This document shows positions 33,254 through 41,852 of a stretch of DNA of 64,000 bases, piece by piece (positions within the stretch are counted from its first letter, which is position 1; every line of letters begins with the position of its first letter). This stretch comes from Eubacterium_G segne (GTDB taxonomy: Bacteria > Bacillota > Clostridia > Lachnospirales > Lachnospiraceae): NCBI RefSeq assembly GCF_014287775.1, contig NZ_JACOOZ010000004.1, positions 246,275 through 310,274 of the forward strand, given 5' to 3'. The position numbers were made by a program, and so were the translations under genes. The notes beneath the pieces were generated by a model, which was not told where the DNA came from, did not search any database, and saw only the letters and a list, made by a program, of their open reading frames with translations.

Positions 33254-34270
33254 TTAATCGTCATCCTCATTTTCATCCTCATTTTCATCCCATAACTCAT
33301 CTATGACGATTTCTTTATCCAGAGACCTCTGTCTTCTCTCACGCCTCTTTTCCCTAATAGATTCCTGTTTGTCGTAAATACTTTTCGCCCCTTCTTCGTC
33401 AGTGGATTTCATAATTTTAATTGCAAAGAAACTGTCATCTTCCACTTTCTTTATCTTAATCTTTCCTCTGACATAACCATGCACGGCACATTTTCCTAAG
33501 CAATAATAAGTCTTTCCACAGTCGGAAAACCAATCCAGTTCCTTTTTCAAATATTTGCCACATTTATTACATTTCATGTCGCTTACATCTTTATCTTCGA
33601 ACATTTCTTCTTTAGAAAGGAATTCCCTTGTTACTAACTTGGTATACTCATCAAACCTAACGAAAATCTCTTCTTCCTTAATTCTAGGTGAATAAAATGT
33701 ATCAATAGATAATCGGTTCTTATATTTGTCAAAGTCCATGGTCTGCATAACTCTGGCCGTGTAATAGGCATCGCTCAAAGCCCGGTGGAATTCATGATCC
33801 TCATCAATTTTCAAATATTCAACAGCACTTGTGAGAGTTCGTTTCATATGTCCATCGTCATATCGCAAACTAAACATTTTCTGCAAATCCACAAAAAATA
33901 ATGGGAAATCCAGCACTCTCTCTAACCTGTAATGTTTCATATTCTTCTGGAGTTCCGTTAAATCCATAGAACCCCATGTACAGAACATATAATCATCTCC
34001 GCACCAGTCAAGAAATTCAATAATTGCTCTCTTGAAATCCTTTCCTTCCTTCAATTCTTCTTCAGTAAAATGAGTTATTTCCCGAATTTTATAATGAAGT
34101 TTCTTATATACTCTTGGTCTTATAACCTGTTGGTAAGAATCCAGTATCTCTCTGTCCTCACTAACTCTCACTGCACCAATTTCTATGATTTCAAATGGCA
34201 GGTCCGGATAATAATTACTTTTTCCATATGGATTTTGATTCCACTCTAAATCCATTACAATATAGTCCAT
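33254..34270 (-). CDS. DEDDh 3'-5' exonuclease with C-terminal zinc-binding-like domain
   Basis: A 338-residue protein from ATG 34270 (GGAG seven bases upstream). The exonuclease domain (about 1-175) has the catalytic acids in VMDLEWN, SMDLTELQ and HRALSDAYYT, of the KapD/ERI-1-like type. After about residue 215 there is a cysteine cluster (CNKCGK, DCGKTYYC, KCAVHG) that probably binds zinc, then an acidic tail. The pairing suggests an RNA or DNA 3'-end processing enzyme; the substrate is not known. Confidence 0.85.
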   Translation of the reverse strand: MDYIVMDLEWNQNPYGKSNYYPDLPFEIIEIGAVRVSEDREILDSYQQVIRPRVYKKLHYKIREITHFTEEELKEGKDFKRAIIEFLDWCGDDYMFCTWGSMDLTELQKNMKHYRLERVLDFPLFFVDLQKMFSLRYDDGHMKRTLTSAVEYLKIDEDHEFHRALSDAYYTARVMQTMDFDKYKNRLSIDTFYSPRIKEEEIFVRFDEYTKLVTREFLSKEEMFEDKDVSDMKCNKCGKYLKKELDWFSDCGKTYYCLGKCAVHGYVRGKIKIKKVEDDSFFAIKIMKSTDEEGAKSIYDKQESIREKRRERRQRSLDKEIVIDELWDENEDENEDDD

Positions 34271-34447
34271 TATCAATCTCCATATTTAGTTTTATATCAG
34301 ATAATTATACTACGATTGTAGTAATATTTCAACTTGCGACGTTTTTGGGTATAACCACCCAAAATTAAAATTTTAAATTCCACTCCCGCATCTTACAGTG
34401 AAATTTTCTTTTATAAATCAGCTATGTATAATTGTGAATTTTGTATT

Positions 34448-34927
34448 TTACTTTCCACTATATATTTCGGTTACCTCTTCCATATCTTTTCTCTCATAAC
34501 CTTTAAATATGCCTATCATAATGAGCGTAAAAAGCAAAAAAAACAATGATGTAATTCCTTCAGTTTTTATTATTTCCATATTACTTTCATCAATTCCATC
34601 TAAAATTATAGTCAATAAAGTAAAAAGCAAAAATAAAAATGTCATTAAACACATTGCAAAAAATGGTAATGATATCATTTGTGTAACATGAATAACCACA
34701 CCATTTTCTGTTTCTTCAAATCGTCCCACATTTACCGGTCTTGCGATATTTTGCCTAATAAAATATTCCGTACTTCCATTAATTGATATTTTAAAGCCCT
34801 TATTATTGACTCTCCCAAAAAAATTGGCTTTTCTGTAGTTTCCTAATTTAGGCAGATTTTCTTTTGTATATTCTATACACTGTTCTTTAGACATATTTGT
34901 ATTAATAATGTATTTCATCTTATTCAC
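34448..34927 (-). CDS. Small membrane protein of unknown function
   Basis: A 159-residue protein with an N-terminal soluble beta-rich part (about 85 residues) and two adjacent transmembrane helices (LPFFAMCLMTFLFLLFTLLTIIL and ITSLFFLLFTLIMIGIF) before a short charged tail. I recognise no family. It lies 31 bases after the VanZ-like gene and may be co-transcribed with it. Confidence 0.6.
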   Translation of the reverse strand: MNKMKYIINTNMSKEQCIEYTKENLPKLGNYRKANFFGRVNNKGFKISINGSTEYFIRQNIARPVNVGRFEETENGVVIHVTQMISLPFFAMCLMTFLFLLFTLLTIILDGIDESNMEIIKTEGITSLFFLLFTLIMIGIFKGYERKDMEEVTEIYSGK

Positions 34928-34958
34928 CTCAATATATCATAATTTATTTTCTCAACTT

Positions 34959-35429
34959 TTATCCTCTTGATTTAATGTACTCAATGATTCTATTGTCACT
35001 ACTTTTTACTTTTTTTAACAATGATATTATTCCAAATAATATTAAGTACCCTATTAAAGCTCCAATAGTATTAAAAATTAAATCATTAACATCAAAGGTT
35101 CTAAAATTATATCCTATTAACATATTCACTAACAGCTGTGAACTCTCGACTACAAGACTTAAAATAAATCCCACAATAATAGTTTTTTTCCAATTATTCT
35201 TTACTACAAATCCCTGCAAAAATCCTATCGGAATAAACATAACAATATTCAATAGACTTGTCATATGAGCAAAATCATTAAAAGGAATCAAATTAACATC
35301 CCTGCCCAATTTTATTCCACCTAATTCAGTTTCCATAACTTCATTATTAATAAAGATTGGAAACTGAGTTTTATAAATTATCAAAATAAAATAAAAGCAT
35401 ATTAATAATAAAGCAATTATTTCTTTTAT
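34959..35429 (-). CDS. VanZ-family membrane protein, start unclear
   Basis: Four to five transmembrane helices with the VanZ pattern: VNLIPFNDF, NIVMFIPIGFLQG, ESSQLLV and RTFDVNDLIFNTIGALIGY. VanZ-like proteins confer low-level teicoplanin resistance in some settings, but most homologues have no known role. The frame is open back into tRNA-Arg and there is no ATG, GTG or TTG between the tRNA terminator and the first helix. The likely start is an unusual codon (ATA/ATT near 35429-35417, after GGAAG), or the gene has lost its 5' end. Confidence 0.6.
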   Translation of the reverse strand: MKEIIALLLICFYFILIIYKTQFPIFINNEVMETELGGIKLGRDVNLIPFNDFAHMTSLLNIVMFIPIGFLQGFVVKNNWKKTIIVGFILSLVVESSQLLVNMLIGYNFRTFDVNDLIFNTIGALIGYLILFGIISLLKKVKSSDNRIIEYIKSRG

Positions 35430-35453
35430 CTTCCATACAAACGTATTAACATA

Positions 35454-35492
35454 AAATGCAGCAATGAATCTACAACCATTGCTGCATTTTAT
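35454..35492 (-). terminator. Terminator of tRNA-Arg
   Basis: AAATGCAGCAATG and CATTGCTGCATTTT pair around a ten-base loop directly after the tRNA on the minus strand. Confidence 0.85.
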
Positions 35493-35494
35493 AA

Positions 35495-35566
35495 TGTTCC
35501 CAGCGGGAATCGAACCCACAACTAGTGCTTAGGAGGCACTTGTTATATCCATTTAACTATGAGAAC
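35495..35566 (-). tRNA. tRNA-Arg (anticodon CCU)
   Basis: Cloverleaf with acceptor GTTCTCA pairing with TGGGAAC (one G-U), anticodon loop CTCCTAA, T-arm GTGGGTTCGATTCCCGC. No CCA is encoded. Between it and serS lies a spacer with a long imperfect inverted repeat (GCCGG...GCCGGC). Confidence 0.93.
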
Positions 35567-35641
35567 AAGTGCCGGCTTAAGACTATGGAAAAACCCGTAA
35601 TCCATAACCGGCATTTTATTTTTTAACCAGTATATATAATA

Positions 35642-36925
35642 CTATTTTGCTTCTATTTTTTCAAGTCCACCCATGTAAGGTCTTAAAACTTCAGGAATTA
35701 CAATACTTCCATCTGCCTGCTGATAATTTTCCAAAATAGCTGCTGTTGTTCTTCCGGCTGCAACGCCACTTCCGTTTAATGTATGAACAAATTCAGCTTT
35801 ATCACCTGCATTATCCTTATACTTAATGTTTGCACGTCTTGCCTGGAATGTTTCAAAGTTACTGCAACTTGAAATTTCAACATATCTGCCGTAGCTTGGC
35901 ATCCAAACTTCAATATCGTACTTCATTGCAGCTGTGAATCCTAAATCTCCAATACAAATCTTAACAACTCTGTACGGAAGTCCAAGCATCTGCAATACAT
36001 CTTCTGCATCTCTTGTAAGTTTCTCTAATTCATCATATGAATCTTCCGGCTTACAGAACTTAACTAACTCAACCTTGTTAAACTGATGCTGTCTTATAAG
36101 TCCTCTTGTGTCTCTACCTGCTGAACCTGCTTCAGCTCTGAAACATGCTGTATATGCACAGTGCTTAATTGGAAGCTGTGAGCCATCTAAAATCTGGTTT
36201 CTATACATATTAGTTACAGGAACTTCTGCTGTAGGAACTAAGAAATATTCCTTTCCATCTCCCTGTACCTTATATGCATCTTCCTCAAACTTAGGAAGCT
36301 GTCCTGTACCTGTCATGCTCTCACGGCTAACCATAAATGGTGGAAATACTTCTGTATAACCATGCTTTGATGTATGTGTATCAAGGAAGAAGTTTACAAT
36401 GGCTCTTTCAAGTCTTGCACCTAAATCTCTGTATACTGTAAATCTTGAACCGCTTATTTTAGCTGCTGTTTCCGGATCAAGTATTCCTAAATCCGCACCT
36501 AAATCCCAATGTGCCTTTGGCTCAAAATCAAAATGAGTAGGCTCACCGAACTTTCTTATTTCTACATTATCTTCATCTGTCATTCCTGCCGGAACAGAAG
36601 GATGAGGAATATTAGGTATTGTAAGCATATAGTTGTTTAAGTCTTCTTCTGCTTTACTTAAATCAGCGTTTAATGTCTTAACCTTATCTGAAATTTCTTT
36701 CATTTCTGCCATAATAGGTGCAACATCTTTTCCCTCTTTCTTATACTGTGGAATCAACTTAGATGTAGTATTCTGCTTAGCCTTTAATGCTTCAACCTCA
36801 CTTAAAAGATTTCTTCTCTTTTCATCAAGGTCCTTAAAAAGACTTAAATCAAAATCTTCGTTTCTTGTAGATAAAGCCTTTGCAACTTCATCAAAATTAT
36901 TTCTCAATAACTTTATATCTAACAT
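35642..36925 (-). CDS. serS: Seryl-tRNA synthetase
   Basis: Charges tRNA-Ser with serine. The 427-residue protein has the N-terminal antiparallel coiled-coil arm (about 30-100) that grips the tRNA, motif 2 (FRAEAGSAGRDTRGLIRQHQF) and motif 3 (NGSGVAAGRTTAAILENYQ). Normal length; ribosome binding site GGAGGAG. No T-box leader is evident in the 195-base upstream gap, which instead holds an inverted repeat GAGTCA/TGACTC (about 36938-36976). Confidence 0.97.
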   Translation of the reverse strand: MLDIKLLRNNFDEVAKALSTRNEDFDLSLFKDLDEKRRNLLSEVEALKAKQNTTSKLIPQYKKEGKDVAPIMAEMKEISDKVKTLNADLSKAEEDLNNYMLTIPNIPHPSVPAGMTDEDNVEIRKFGEPTHFDFEPKAHWDLGADLGILDPETAAKISGSRFTVYRDLGARLERAIVNFFLDTHTSKHGYTEVFPPFMVSRESMTGTGQLPKFEEDAYKVQGDGKEYFLVPTAEVPVTNMYRNQILDGSQLPIKHCAYTACFRAEAGSAGRDTRGLIRQHQFNKVELVKFCKPEDSYDELEKLTRDAEDVLQMLGLPYRVVKICIGDLGFTAAMKYDIEVWMPSYGRYVEISSCSNFETFQARRANIKYKDNAGDKAEFVHTLNGSGVAAGRTTAAILENYQQADGSIVIPEVLRPYMGGLEKIEAK

Positions 36926-37120
36926 TTCTCCTCCTACGAGTCACTTTTCTATTTGTGTTATTAACACGGAATGACTCTTATTAACAATCTTTTCACGGTA
37001 TTTCGATTATACCCCTAACCTCCTATTTTTGCAAGGATTATGGCAAACATCGTCAATATATGTTATACTATTCTTAATTTCATTATAATAATACATTTTA
37101 TTTAGGAGAAGGTAAAACAT

Positions 37121-37858
37121 ATGAATCTTGAATTAGTAAACGAAAGACGAAATAACAGTATTTATACTGATGGAAATAATACTTATAAGATTTTTAATAA
37201 AAATTATAAGAAAACTGATGTATTTTTGGAATCTTTTATTACATCTATGGTTGAAACAACAGGCATCAATGTTCCTTCTATAGAAGAAGTATCTGTGATG
37301 GATGGAAAATGGTATTTTAAATCTTCTATTATAAAGGGCACTACTTTGTTTTCCATGATACAGTCAGACCCTGATAATGCTGATAAATATTTAGATAAAA
37401 TGATTGAAATTCAAACATCAATTCATAAAAACAGACTTGATAAACTGCCATTCCAAAAGGAAAAATTTGCAGATTATATTAAGTTTTCCAACTTGGATAA
37501 AAATCTTAAAATAGACCTTATTGACATGTTAAACACCTGTCCACGTCATAGGAAATTGTGCCACGGTAATTTAACACCTCATAATATTATTATTAATGAA
37601 GGTGAGGCTTGTGTTCTTGACTGGAATCATGCATCCCAGGGAAATGCCAGTGCCGATGTTGCCAGAACATATTTGTGGATGAAAATTAATATGCCTGATT
37701 TGGCAGAATCATATCTGGATAAATTCTGCGAAGCAACAAGCACAAGCAAGCGTTACGTTCAAAACTGGATTCCTATTGTTGCCGCAGCAAGAATTGCAAA
37801 AAATAATCCTGAAGAAATAAAAATATTAAAAAGTTTCATATCAGTTGTGGAATATTAA
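37121..37858 (+). CDS. CotS/aminoglycoside-phosphotransferase-like protein, possible pseudokinase
   Basis: A 245-residue protein kinase-like fold. The Brenner-type motif is CHGNLTPHNIIIN, where the family normally has HGD; the catalytic aspartate is Asn150. The metal-binding Asn155 and the DxD-like LDWNHASQG (Asp167) are kept. Related CotS and choline-kinase-like proteins are common in Clostridia. Phosphotransfer may be lost or altered. It is a single gene with AGGAGAAGG upstream and its own terminator. Confidence 0.75.
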   Translation: MNLELVNERRNNSIYTDGNNTYKIFNKNYKKTDVFLESFITSMVETTGINVPSIEEVSVMDGKWYFKSSIIKGTTLFSMIQSDPDNADKYLDKMIEIQTSIHKNRLDKLPFQKEKFADYIKFSNLDKNLKIDLIDMLNTCPRHRKLCHGNLTPHNIIINEGEACVLDWNHASQGNASADVARTYLWMKINMPDLAESYLDKFCEATSTSKRYVQNWIPIVAAARIAKNNPEEIKILKSFISVVEY

Positions 37859-37870
37859 AATTTTCATTGA

Positions 37871-37902
37871 AAAAAGCAGAGTTTGTAGAAACCCTGCTTT
37901 TT
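37871..37902. terminator. Bidirectional terminator
   Basis: AAAAAGCAG-a-GTTT and AAAC-c-CTGCTTTTT pair between two convergent genes. Confidence 0.9.
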
Positions 37903-37924
37903 CTATGCTAAAAATCATTTTATT

Positions 37925-38647
37925 TTATACCCTTACTATTTCCACTGCTCCTAATTTAATAGTACCTGATAAAACAACAACAGTATCATTTACTGCATCT
38001 CCTTCATAGTGCCCGGTTTCATCCAATGCCCCTAAAGTCGCTGTTGTAAGATTTTTAACCTTCCAGCTTTTTGGAATATATATTTCAACTCCGCCACACA
38101 TACATTCAACTCTCACGTAAACCTCATTGCCCGCCGGAACTGCCTTATCCATATAAATTTCGCAACCACCAAACTTATTTATAATTTCCACACTTTTTAA
38201 ATTTTTAGAGTCAATATACTTTTCAGCCCCTGAAAATTTAGTTACGTGAACTATATTTTCTCCCTCTGCATGACTTGAGGTAAAATTTCCATACCCATCT
38301 TTTTCGTCATATCCCTTTTTACACGCCTTTTTCCAGTTACGTCTTTCCTTGTTTCCGAATATAAGTGAAAATCCTATACTTAACAATATTGCCGAGCCTA
38401 CAACCGGCCATGGAGTGATACTTTCTATTTTTAATTCATGTTGCCATACAATTCCAAGAAAGGCAATACTCATAAAAATAGAGAAAAACCCTCTATCCAA
38501 AATTCCCTTTACAAGCCATGCTGCCCACAGCAATGTAAACGCTATTTTTCCAAATTGCACACCGGGAAATATATCTAATTTGGTAATTATCCATATTACC
38601 GCAATAGCTATAAGTGCTATTCCCCAGAAAATATTTTTTCTTTTCAT
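37925..38647 (-). CDS. LiaF-like membrane protein
   Basis: A 240-residue protein with four N-terminal transmembrane helices in the DUF5668 style (IFWGIALIAIAVIWIITKLDIFPG) and a beta-rich C-terminal domain like that of LiaF (INKFGGCEIYMDKAVPAG, CMCGGVEIYIPKSWKV). LiaF-type proteins restrain envelope-stress systems. It follows a LytTR regulator with one-base overlap, a pairing frequent in Firmicutes where the membrane protein probably controls the regulator. Confidence 0.82.
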   Translation of the reverse strand: MKRKNIFWGIALIAIAVIWIITKLDIFPGVQFGKIAFTLLWAAWLVKGILDRGFFSIFMSIAFLGIVWQHELKIESITPWPVVGSAILLSIGFSLIFGNKERRNWKKACKKGYDEKDGYGNFTSSHAEGENIVHVTKFSGAEKYIDSKNLKSVEIINKFGGCEIYMDKAVPAGNEVYVRVECMCGGVEIYIPKSWKVKNLTTATLGALDETGHYEGDAVNDTVVVLSGTIKLGAVEIVRV

Positions 38648-39108
38648 TATTCTTTACTCCTTATTTCATCTAATTTACTTTTTAAAGGTTTAAAATATCC
38701 TCGTGAAACAAATACGTGTTTATGACTGTCTTTAAATTCTATTTCACTTGAAGCAGTTATATTTTTAGTAATTGCATATACCTTTTTTACGTTTAATATT
38801 GCAGACTTTGAAATTCTGCAATATGTCCATGGCAATATTTTCTCAAGTTCATAAAGTCTGTAACCTGTGTCAAAAATATCATCCCTTGTATGTGCCTTAA
38901 CCATGTCTCCTTCTGTCTGGAAAAACAAAATGTCCTCAATATCAATATAATAATCCTTCTGATCCTTATATAGCTCAAGTTTAATGTTTTCAGATAAACT
39001 ATTGCTTATATTTCTTTGAAGCATGGCAATTTTTTCGTCAAATTTTAAACACTTTATTATTACCTGGTTTTCTATGCAATTTTCATCAATATCAATGATA
39101 ACCTTCAT
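38647..39108 (-). CDS. LytTR DNA-binding regulator without receiver domain
   Basis: A 153-residue protein. Residues 1-45 form a small alpha/beta region; the LytTR domain covers about 50-150 (YYIDIEDILFFQTEGDMVKAHT, YCRISKSAILNVKKVYAI, VFVSRGYFKPLK). There is no phospho-acceptor domain, so control must come from elsewhere, most likely the membrane partner downstream. Direct repeats of LytTR type lie just above its promoter, which suggests autoregulation. Confidence 0.9.
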   Translation of the reverse strand: MKVIIDIDENCIENQVIIKCLKFDEKIAMLQRNISNSLSENIKLELYKDQKDYYIDIEDILFFQTEGDMVKAHTRDDIFDTGYRLYELEKILPWTYCRISKSAILNVKKVYAITKNITASSEIEFKDSHKHVFVSRGYFKPLKSKLDEIRSKE

Positions 39109-39149
39109 ATAACTTTCCTACTAATTAAACCTCTCTGTTTCTAATTAGA

Positions 39150-39222
39150 ATTTTATTTTATTACTATATAAATGTAAATAGTATTTAGGCAACAGGTTAA
39201 TTATCTCCTGTGACAGGTTGAT
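39150..39222 (-). promoter_or_regulatory. Promoter with LytTR direct-repeat operator
   Basis: Minus-strand promoter TTTACA (39178-39173), 17-base spacer, TAAAAT (39155-39150). Upstream are direct repeats ACAGGTTAAT (39192-39201) and ACAGGTTGAT (39213-39222), 21 bases apart, i.e. two helical turns, the spacing used by LytTR proteins. Confidence 0.75.
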
Positions 39223-39230
39223 TTTTTGCA

Positions 39231-39274
39231 TATAAAAACCGCCATGCTAAGTTTTTAATTTAACATAACGGTTC
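39231..39274 (-). terminator. Terminator of the sigma/anti-sigma/deacetylase operon
   Basis: AACCG (39269-39273 region) pairs with CGGTT (39237-39241) across an AT-rich inner part, followed by TTTTATA on the minus strand. Confidence 0.6.
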
Positions 39275-39283
39275 TTATATCTA

Positions 39284-40174
39284 TTAGAATTCAAAATATG
39301 GCTTTCCATTTTCCAGTTTGCAGCCTTTAGCCTCTGCCATTTCAGACACTGTAACTAACTGATATCCCTTTTTTAGTAGTTTTGGAATAATCTTTTTTAC
39401 TGCATCTACTGTCCATCCATGAATGTCATGCATTAACACTATATCTCCATCATGAGCATCATTCATAACAGACCTTATTGTTTCCTTTTTACTTTTTGTC
39501 TTCCAATCCAATGTATCCACAGACCAGCAAACCATAGGTGCCTTTACATATTTGCTTACCTTCTTATCTCTGATTCCTGCTCCGTAAGGTGGTCTCACAA
39601 ATTTAGCTCCATGTCCTACATGTTTCTTAATTAAATCATTAACCCCTTCCACTTCCCATTTAATTTTTTGGGAGGATAATGTTGGCAATGACTGATGATC
39701 CATTGTATGATTTCCCATGTCGCATCCTAATTCATCCATTTTCTTTAAAATTTCTTCCACCTTTATATCGTTTCTGGAAAGACTTGTGCCACACATAAAA
39801 AATGAAGCTCTCACATTGTATTTTTCCAATGTTTCCAACAATTCCAGGGTTCTCTCCCCCGGTCCGTCATCAAAGGTTAAAGCAATCATAGGTTTATTAG
39901 GATCAATTACTCTTTTATTATCTTTTGTTGTTTTCTCTTCAGTTTTACTGGTTTCTTCCTTTGTTTCAGTTGAAGTATTTTCACTGTTATCTGCAACATT
40001 CTTTGTTTTTTCAACAACTCCACCATTAACTCTGACAACTTTTTTACTCTCTTTATTTTTTTCTATTAAAGCGCAACCGCCTGCTACAATTACCAAACAA
40101 AATATTAATAACGTGGATATCACACGTATTTTAAGTTGTCTTATTCTCCTTTGTTTTTTTTCATTTCTTGTCAT
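39284..40174 (-). CDS. Polysaccharide deacetylase (peptidoglycan deacetylase-like)
   Basis: Carbohydrate esterase family 4 enzyme, 296 residues from ATG 40174. N-terminal anchor helix (STLLIFCLVIVAGGC), a Lys/Thr/Glu-rich linker, then the NodB domain with all five motifs: TFDDGP, HxxxH in NHTMDH, RPPYG, DTLDW and LMHDIH. It follows an ECF sigma and RsiV-like anti-sigma in one operon, the same trio as csfV-rsiV-pdaV of C. difficile, where it confers lysozyme resistance. That role is inferred here from context. Confidence 0.93.
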   Translation of the reverse strand: MTRNEKKQRRIRQLKIRVISTLLIFCLVIVAGGCALIEKNKESKKVVRVNGGVVEKTKNVADNSENTSTETKEETSKTEEKTTKDNKRVIDPNKPMIALTFDDGPGERTLELLETLEKYNVRASFFMCGTSLSRNDIKVEEILKKMDELGCDMGNHTMDHQSLPTLSSQKIKWEVEGVNDLIKKHVGHGAKFVRPPYGAGIRDKKVSKYVKAPMVCWSVDTLDWKTKSKKETIRSVMNDAHDGDIVLMHDIHGWTVDAVKKIIPKLLKKGYQLVTVSEMAEAKGCKLENGKPYFEF

Positions 40175-40207
40175 CTTATTCATCTCCATCATTTATATTT
40201 ATGTTTC

Positions 40208-41068
40208 TTAATTATTTAAAATTTTTTTTACTATATCTTTTGATATTACAAACTTAGGTGCCCCTGTACATCCTGGTCCTACTTCGTACTCATCAAATGC
40301 TATTACTATATTTCCCTCATTATTTATATAATAGTTTTGATTACCTGAGATTTCTTTAAATCCTGTAGAAATACCATTATCTTTAATAAAATATACAACG
40401 TCTTTAGTCAACATTTGCTGTTTCATTTGTCGTTTTATATCATTACTTATAATCTTTATATAATCAGATTTTTCCTTAAATATATCTTTTAGACTAACAA
40501 TTTTTCCACTTGATTTATCTATATTGTAATATCTATGAAATTCATATCCACTTGCTCTGGTTTCGTTTATTGTAAATGCTATTGTAAACCACTTATCATT
40601 ATTAATAACAATTTTATAATCCATATATAAATCACTAAATCCACTTGAACCTAAATCAACTTTATATTGATTTACTATCTTGTTTGTATATTTTTTTATA
40701 TCATTGTTTAACTTTTCAACTGTTTTTTTATTTTTAATATCTCCATTAGAATCTATTTTTGCCATATTAATTTTGATATTTTTGTCTTCATCATATTTTC
40801 TAACTGTTATTACACTAAAAATATTTCCCACCAAAGGTATATTTTTTAAAGATGATGCTAATGTTTCATTTGTATTTGGCATAATTACAACTAACAACAA
40901 TGCAGCAACAGAAATCATCCATCTTGTAATTATAACTTTTTTTCTTTTTCTTTTTCTATCTATCTTAGCATACTCTAAAATTTCATTTAATTTATTTTTT
41001 TCATCATCAGGAACTTCAACTCCAATATATTGATCTTTTAGTTTTTTTAACATTTCATCATTTACCAT
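40208..41068 (-). CDS. RsiV-like anti-sigma factor
   Basis: A 286-residue protein with a cytoplasmic N-terminus (about 48 residues), one transmembrane helix (WMISVAALLLVVIMP) and an extracytoplasmic domain of DUF3298/RsiV type (FTIAFTINETRASGYEFHRYYNI, IVIAFDEYEVGPGCTGAPKFVI). RsiV binds lysozyme directly and is then cut to free its sigma factor. It sits 25 bases after the sigma gene and 33 bases before the deacetylase start, as expected for a cognate anti-sigma. Confidence 0.85.
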   Translation of the reverse strand: MVNDEMLKKLKDQYIGVEVPDDEKNKLNEILEYAKIDRKRKRKKVIITRWMISVAALLLVVIMPNTNETLASSLKNIPLVGNIFSVITVRKYDEDKNIKINMAKIDSNGDIKNKKTVEKLNNDIKKYTNKIVNQYKVDLGSSGFSDLYMDYKIVINNDKWFTIAFTINETRASGYEFHRYYNIDKSSGKIVSLKDIFKEKSDYIKIISNDIKRQMKQQMLTKDVVYFIKDNGISTGFKEISGNQNYYINNEGNIVIAFDEYEVGPGCTGAPKFVISKDIVKKILNN

Positions 41069-41093
41069 CTTAATTTCTCCTTCATATCACAAT

Positions 41094-41582
41094 CTATTTA
41101 ACTATCATATACTCTTTTAACTTTTCAAGTGCCCTATATATTCTACTTTTTACTGTACTTAAGTTTTCACCTAAAATGTACGCAACATCATTTAAACTCA
41201 TTTCTTCAAAATATCTTAATACAATTACAGCCCTTTCTTTATCTGTTAATTTATCCAACGCCTGTTTCAATTCAATCTTATCGTCTTCAATTTTAAACAT
41301 ATCTTTTTCATCTTTCATTTCACTTACAATATCTTTATCCCAATTAAACCTGTTTTTTTTGATATAACTAATTGCTTCATTTATAATAATTTTACATATC
41401 CATGTATCTGCATATTTTACCTGACGCAATTTTTTCGAATTATATATAGCCTTATATGCTCCTTCTTGTACTATATCCTGTGCATCATTTTTATTTTGTG
41501 TATAACTATATGCTATGTGATAATATTTGTCATAATTATTTATAAGAAGTTTACTAATTATATCTTCTTTTTTCTCTTTCAA
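41094..41582 (-). CDS. ECF sigma factor, SigV-like
   Basis: A 162-residue sigma-70 family factor with region 2 (AYSYTQNKNDAQDIVQEGAY, TWICKIIINEAISYI) and region 4 (LTDKERAVIVLRYFEEMSLNDVAYIL, STVKSRIYRALEKLKE). TTG start at 41582 with AAAGGAGAT upstream. It leads the anti-sigma and deacetylase genes, and an ECF-type promoter lies 30-60 bases upstream, so it probably transcribes its own operon. Confidence 0.93.
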   Translation of the reverse strand: MKEKKEDIISKLLINNYDKYYHIAYSYTQNKNDAQDIVQEGAYKAIYNSKKLRQVKYADTWICKIIINEAISYIKKNRFNWDKDIVSEMKDEKDMFKIEDDKIELKQALDKLTDKERAVIVLRYFEEMSLNDVAYILGENLSTVKSRIYRALEKLKEYMIVK

Positions 41583-41610
41583 TTTTATCTCCTTTATTCT
41601 TTATATTATT

Positions 41611-41639
41611 TAGACTATTCAAAGTACCAAAAAGTTTCA
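41611..41639 (-). promoter_or_regulatory. ECF-type promoter of the sigma operon
   Basis: TGAAAC (41639-41634), 17-base spacer, AGTCTA (41616-41611). This resembles SigV/SigX-group promoters (TGAAAC, 16-17, CGTC), supporting autoregulation. Confidence 0.65.
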
Positions 41640-41808
41640 TTTTTTTTAAAAAATTTTTCTTCTACACTTCAACTCCCCTATCTTCCAATTATGAGAGGTC
41701 ATTCAATATATCCTATAAACTTATTGCCTATATTCATTACTATTATTTTTTTCTCATAATATATAGTCTGAACCTCCCACTTTTCATATAATTACAACTT
41801 TTTATAAA

Positions 41809-41847
41809 ATAAAAAAAGAATGTAGCATTTTTGTACCACATTCTTGT
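41809..41847 (-). terminator. Terminator after the DUF4446 gene
   Basis: AAGAATGT (41816-41823) and ACATTCTT (41838-41845) pair; on the minus strand seven T follow. Confidence 0.88.
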
Positions 41848-41852
41848 TTAAA

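Noticed and set aside
36926..37120. T-box leader for serS
   Set aside because: The gap is short and has neither a recognisable specifier loop nor the T-box sequence before a terminator.
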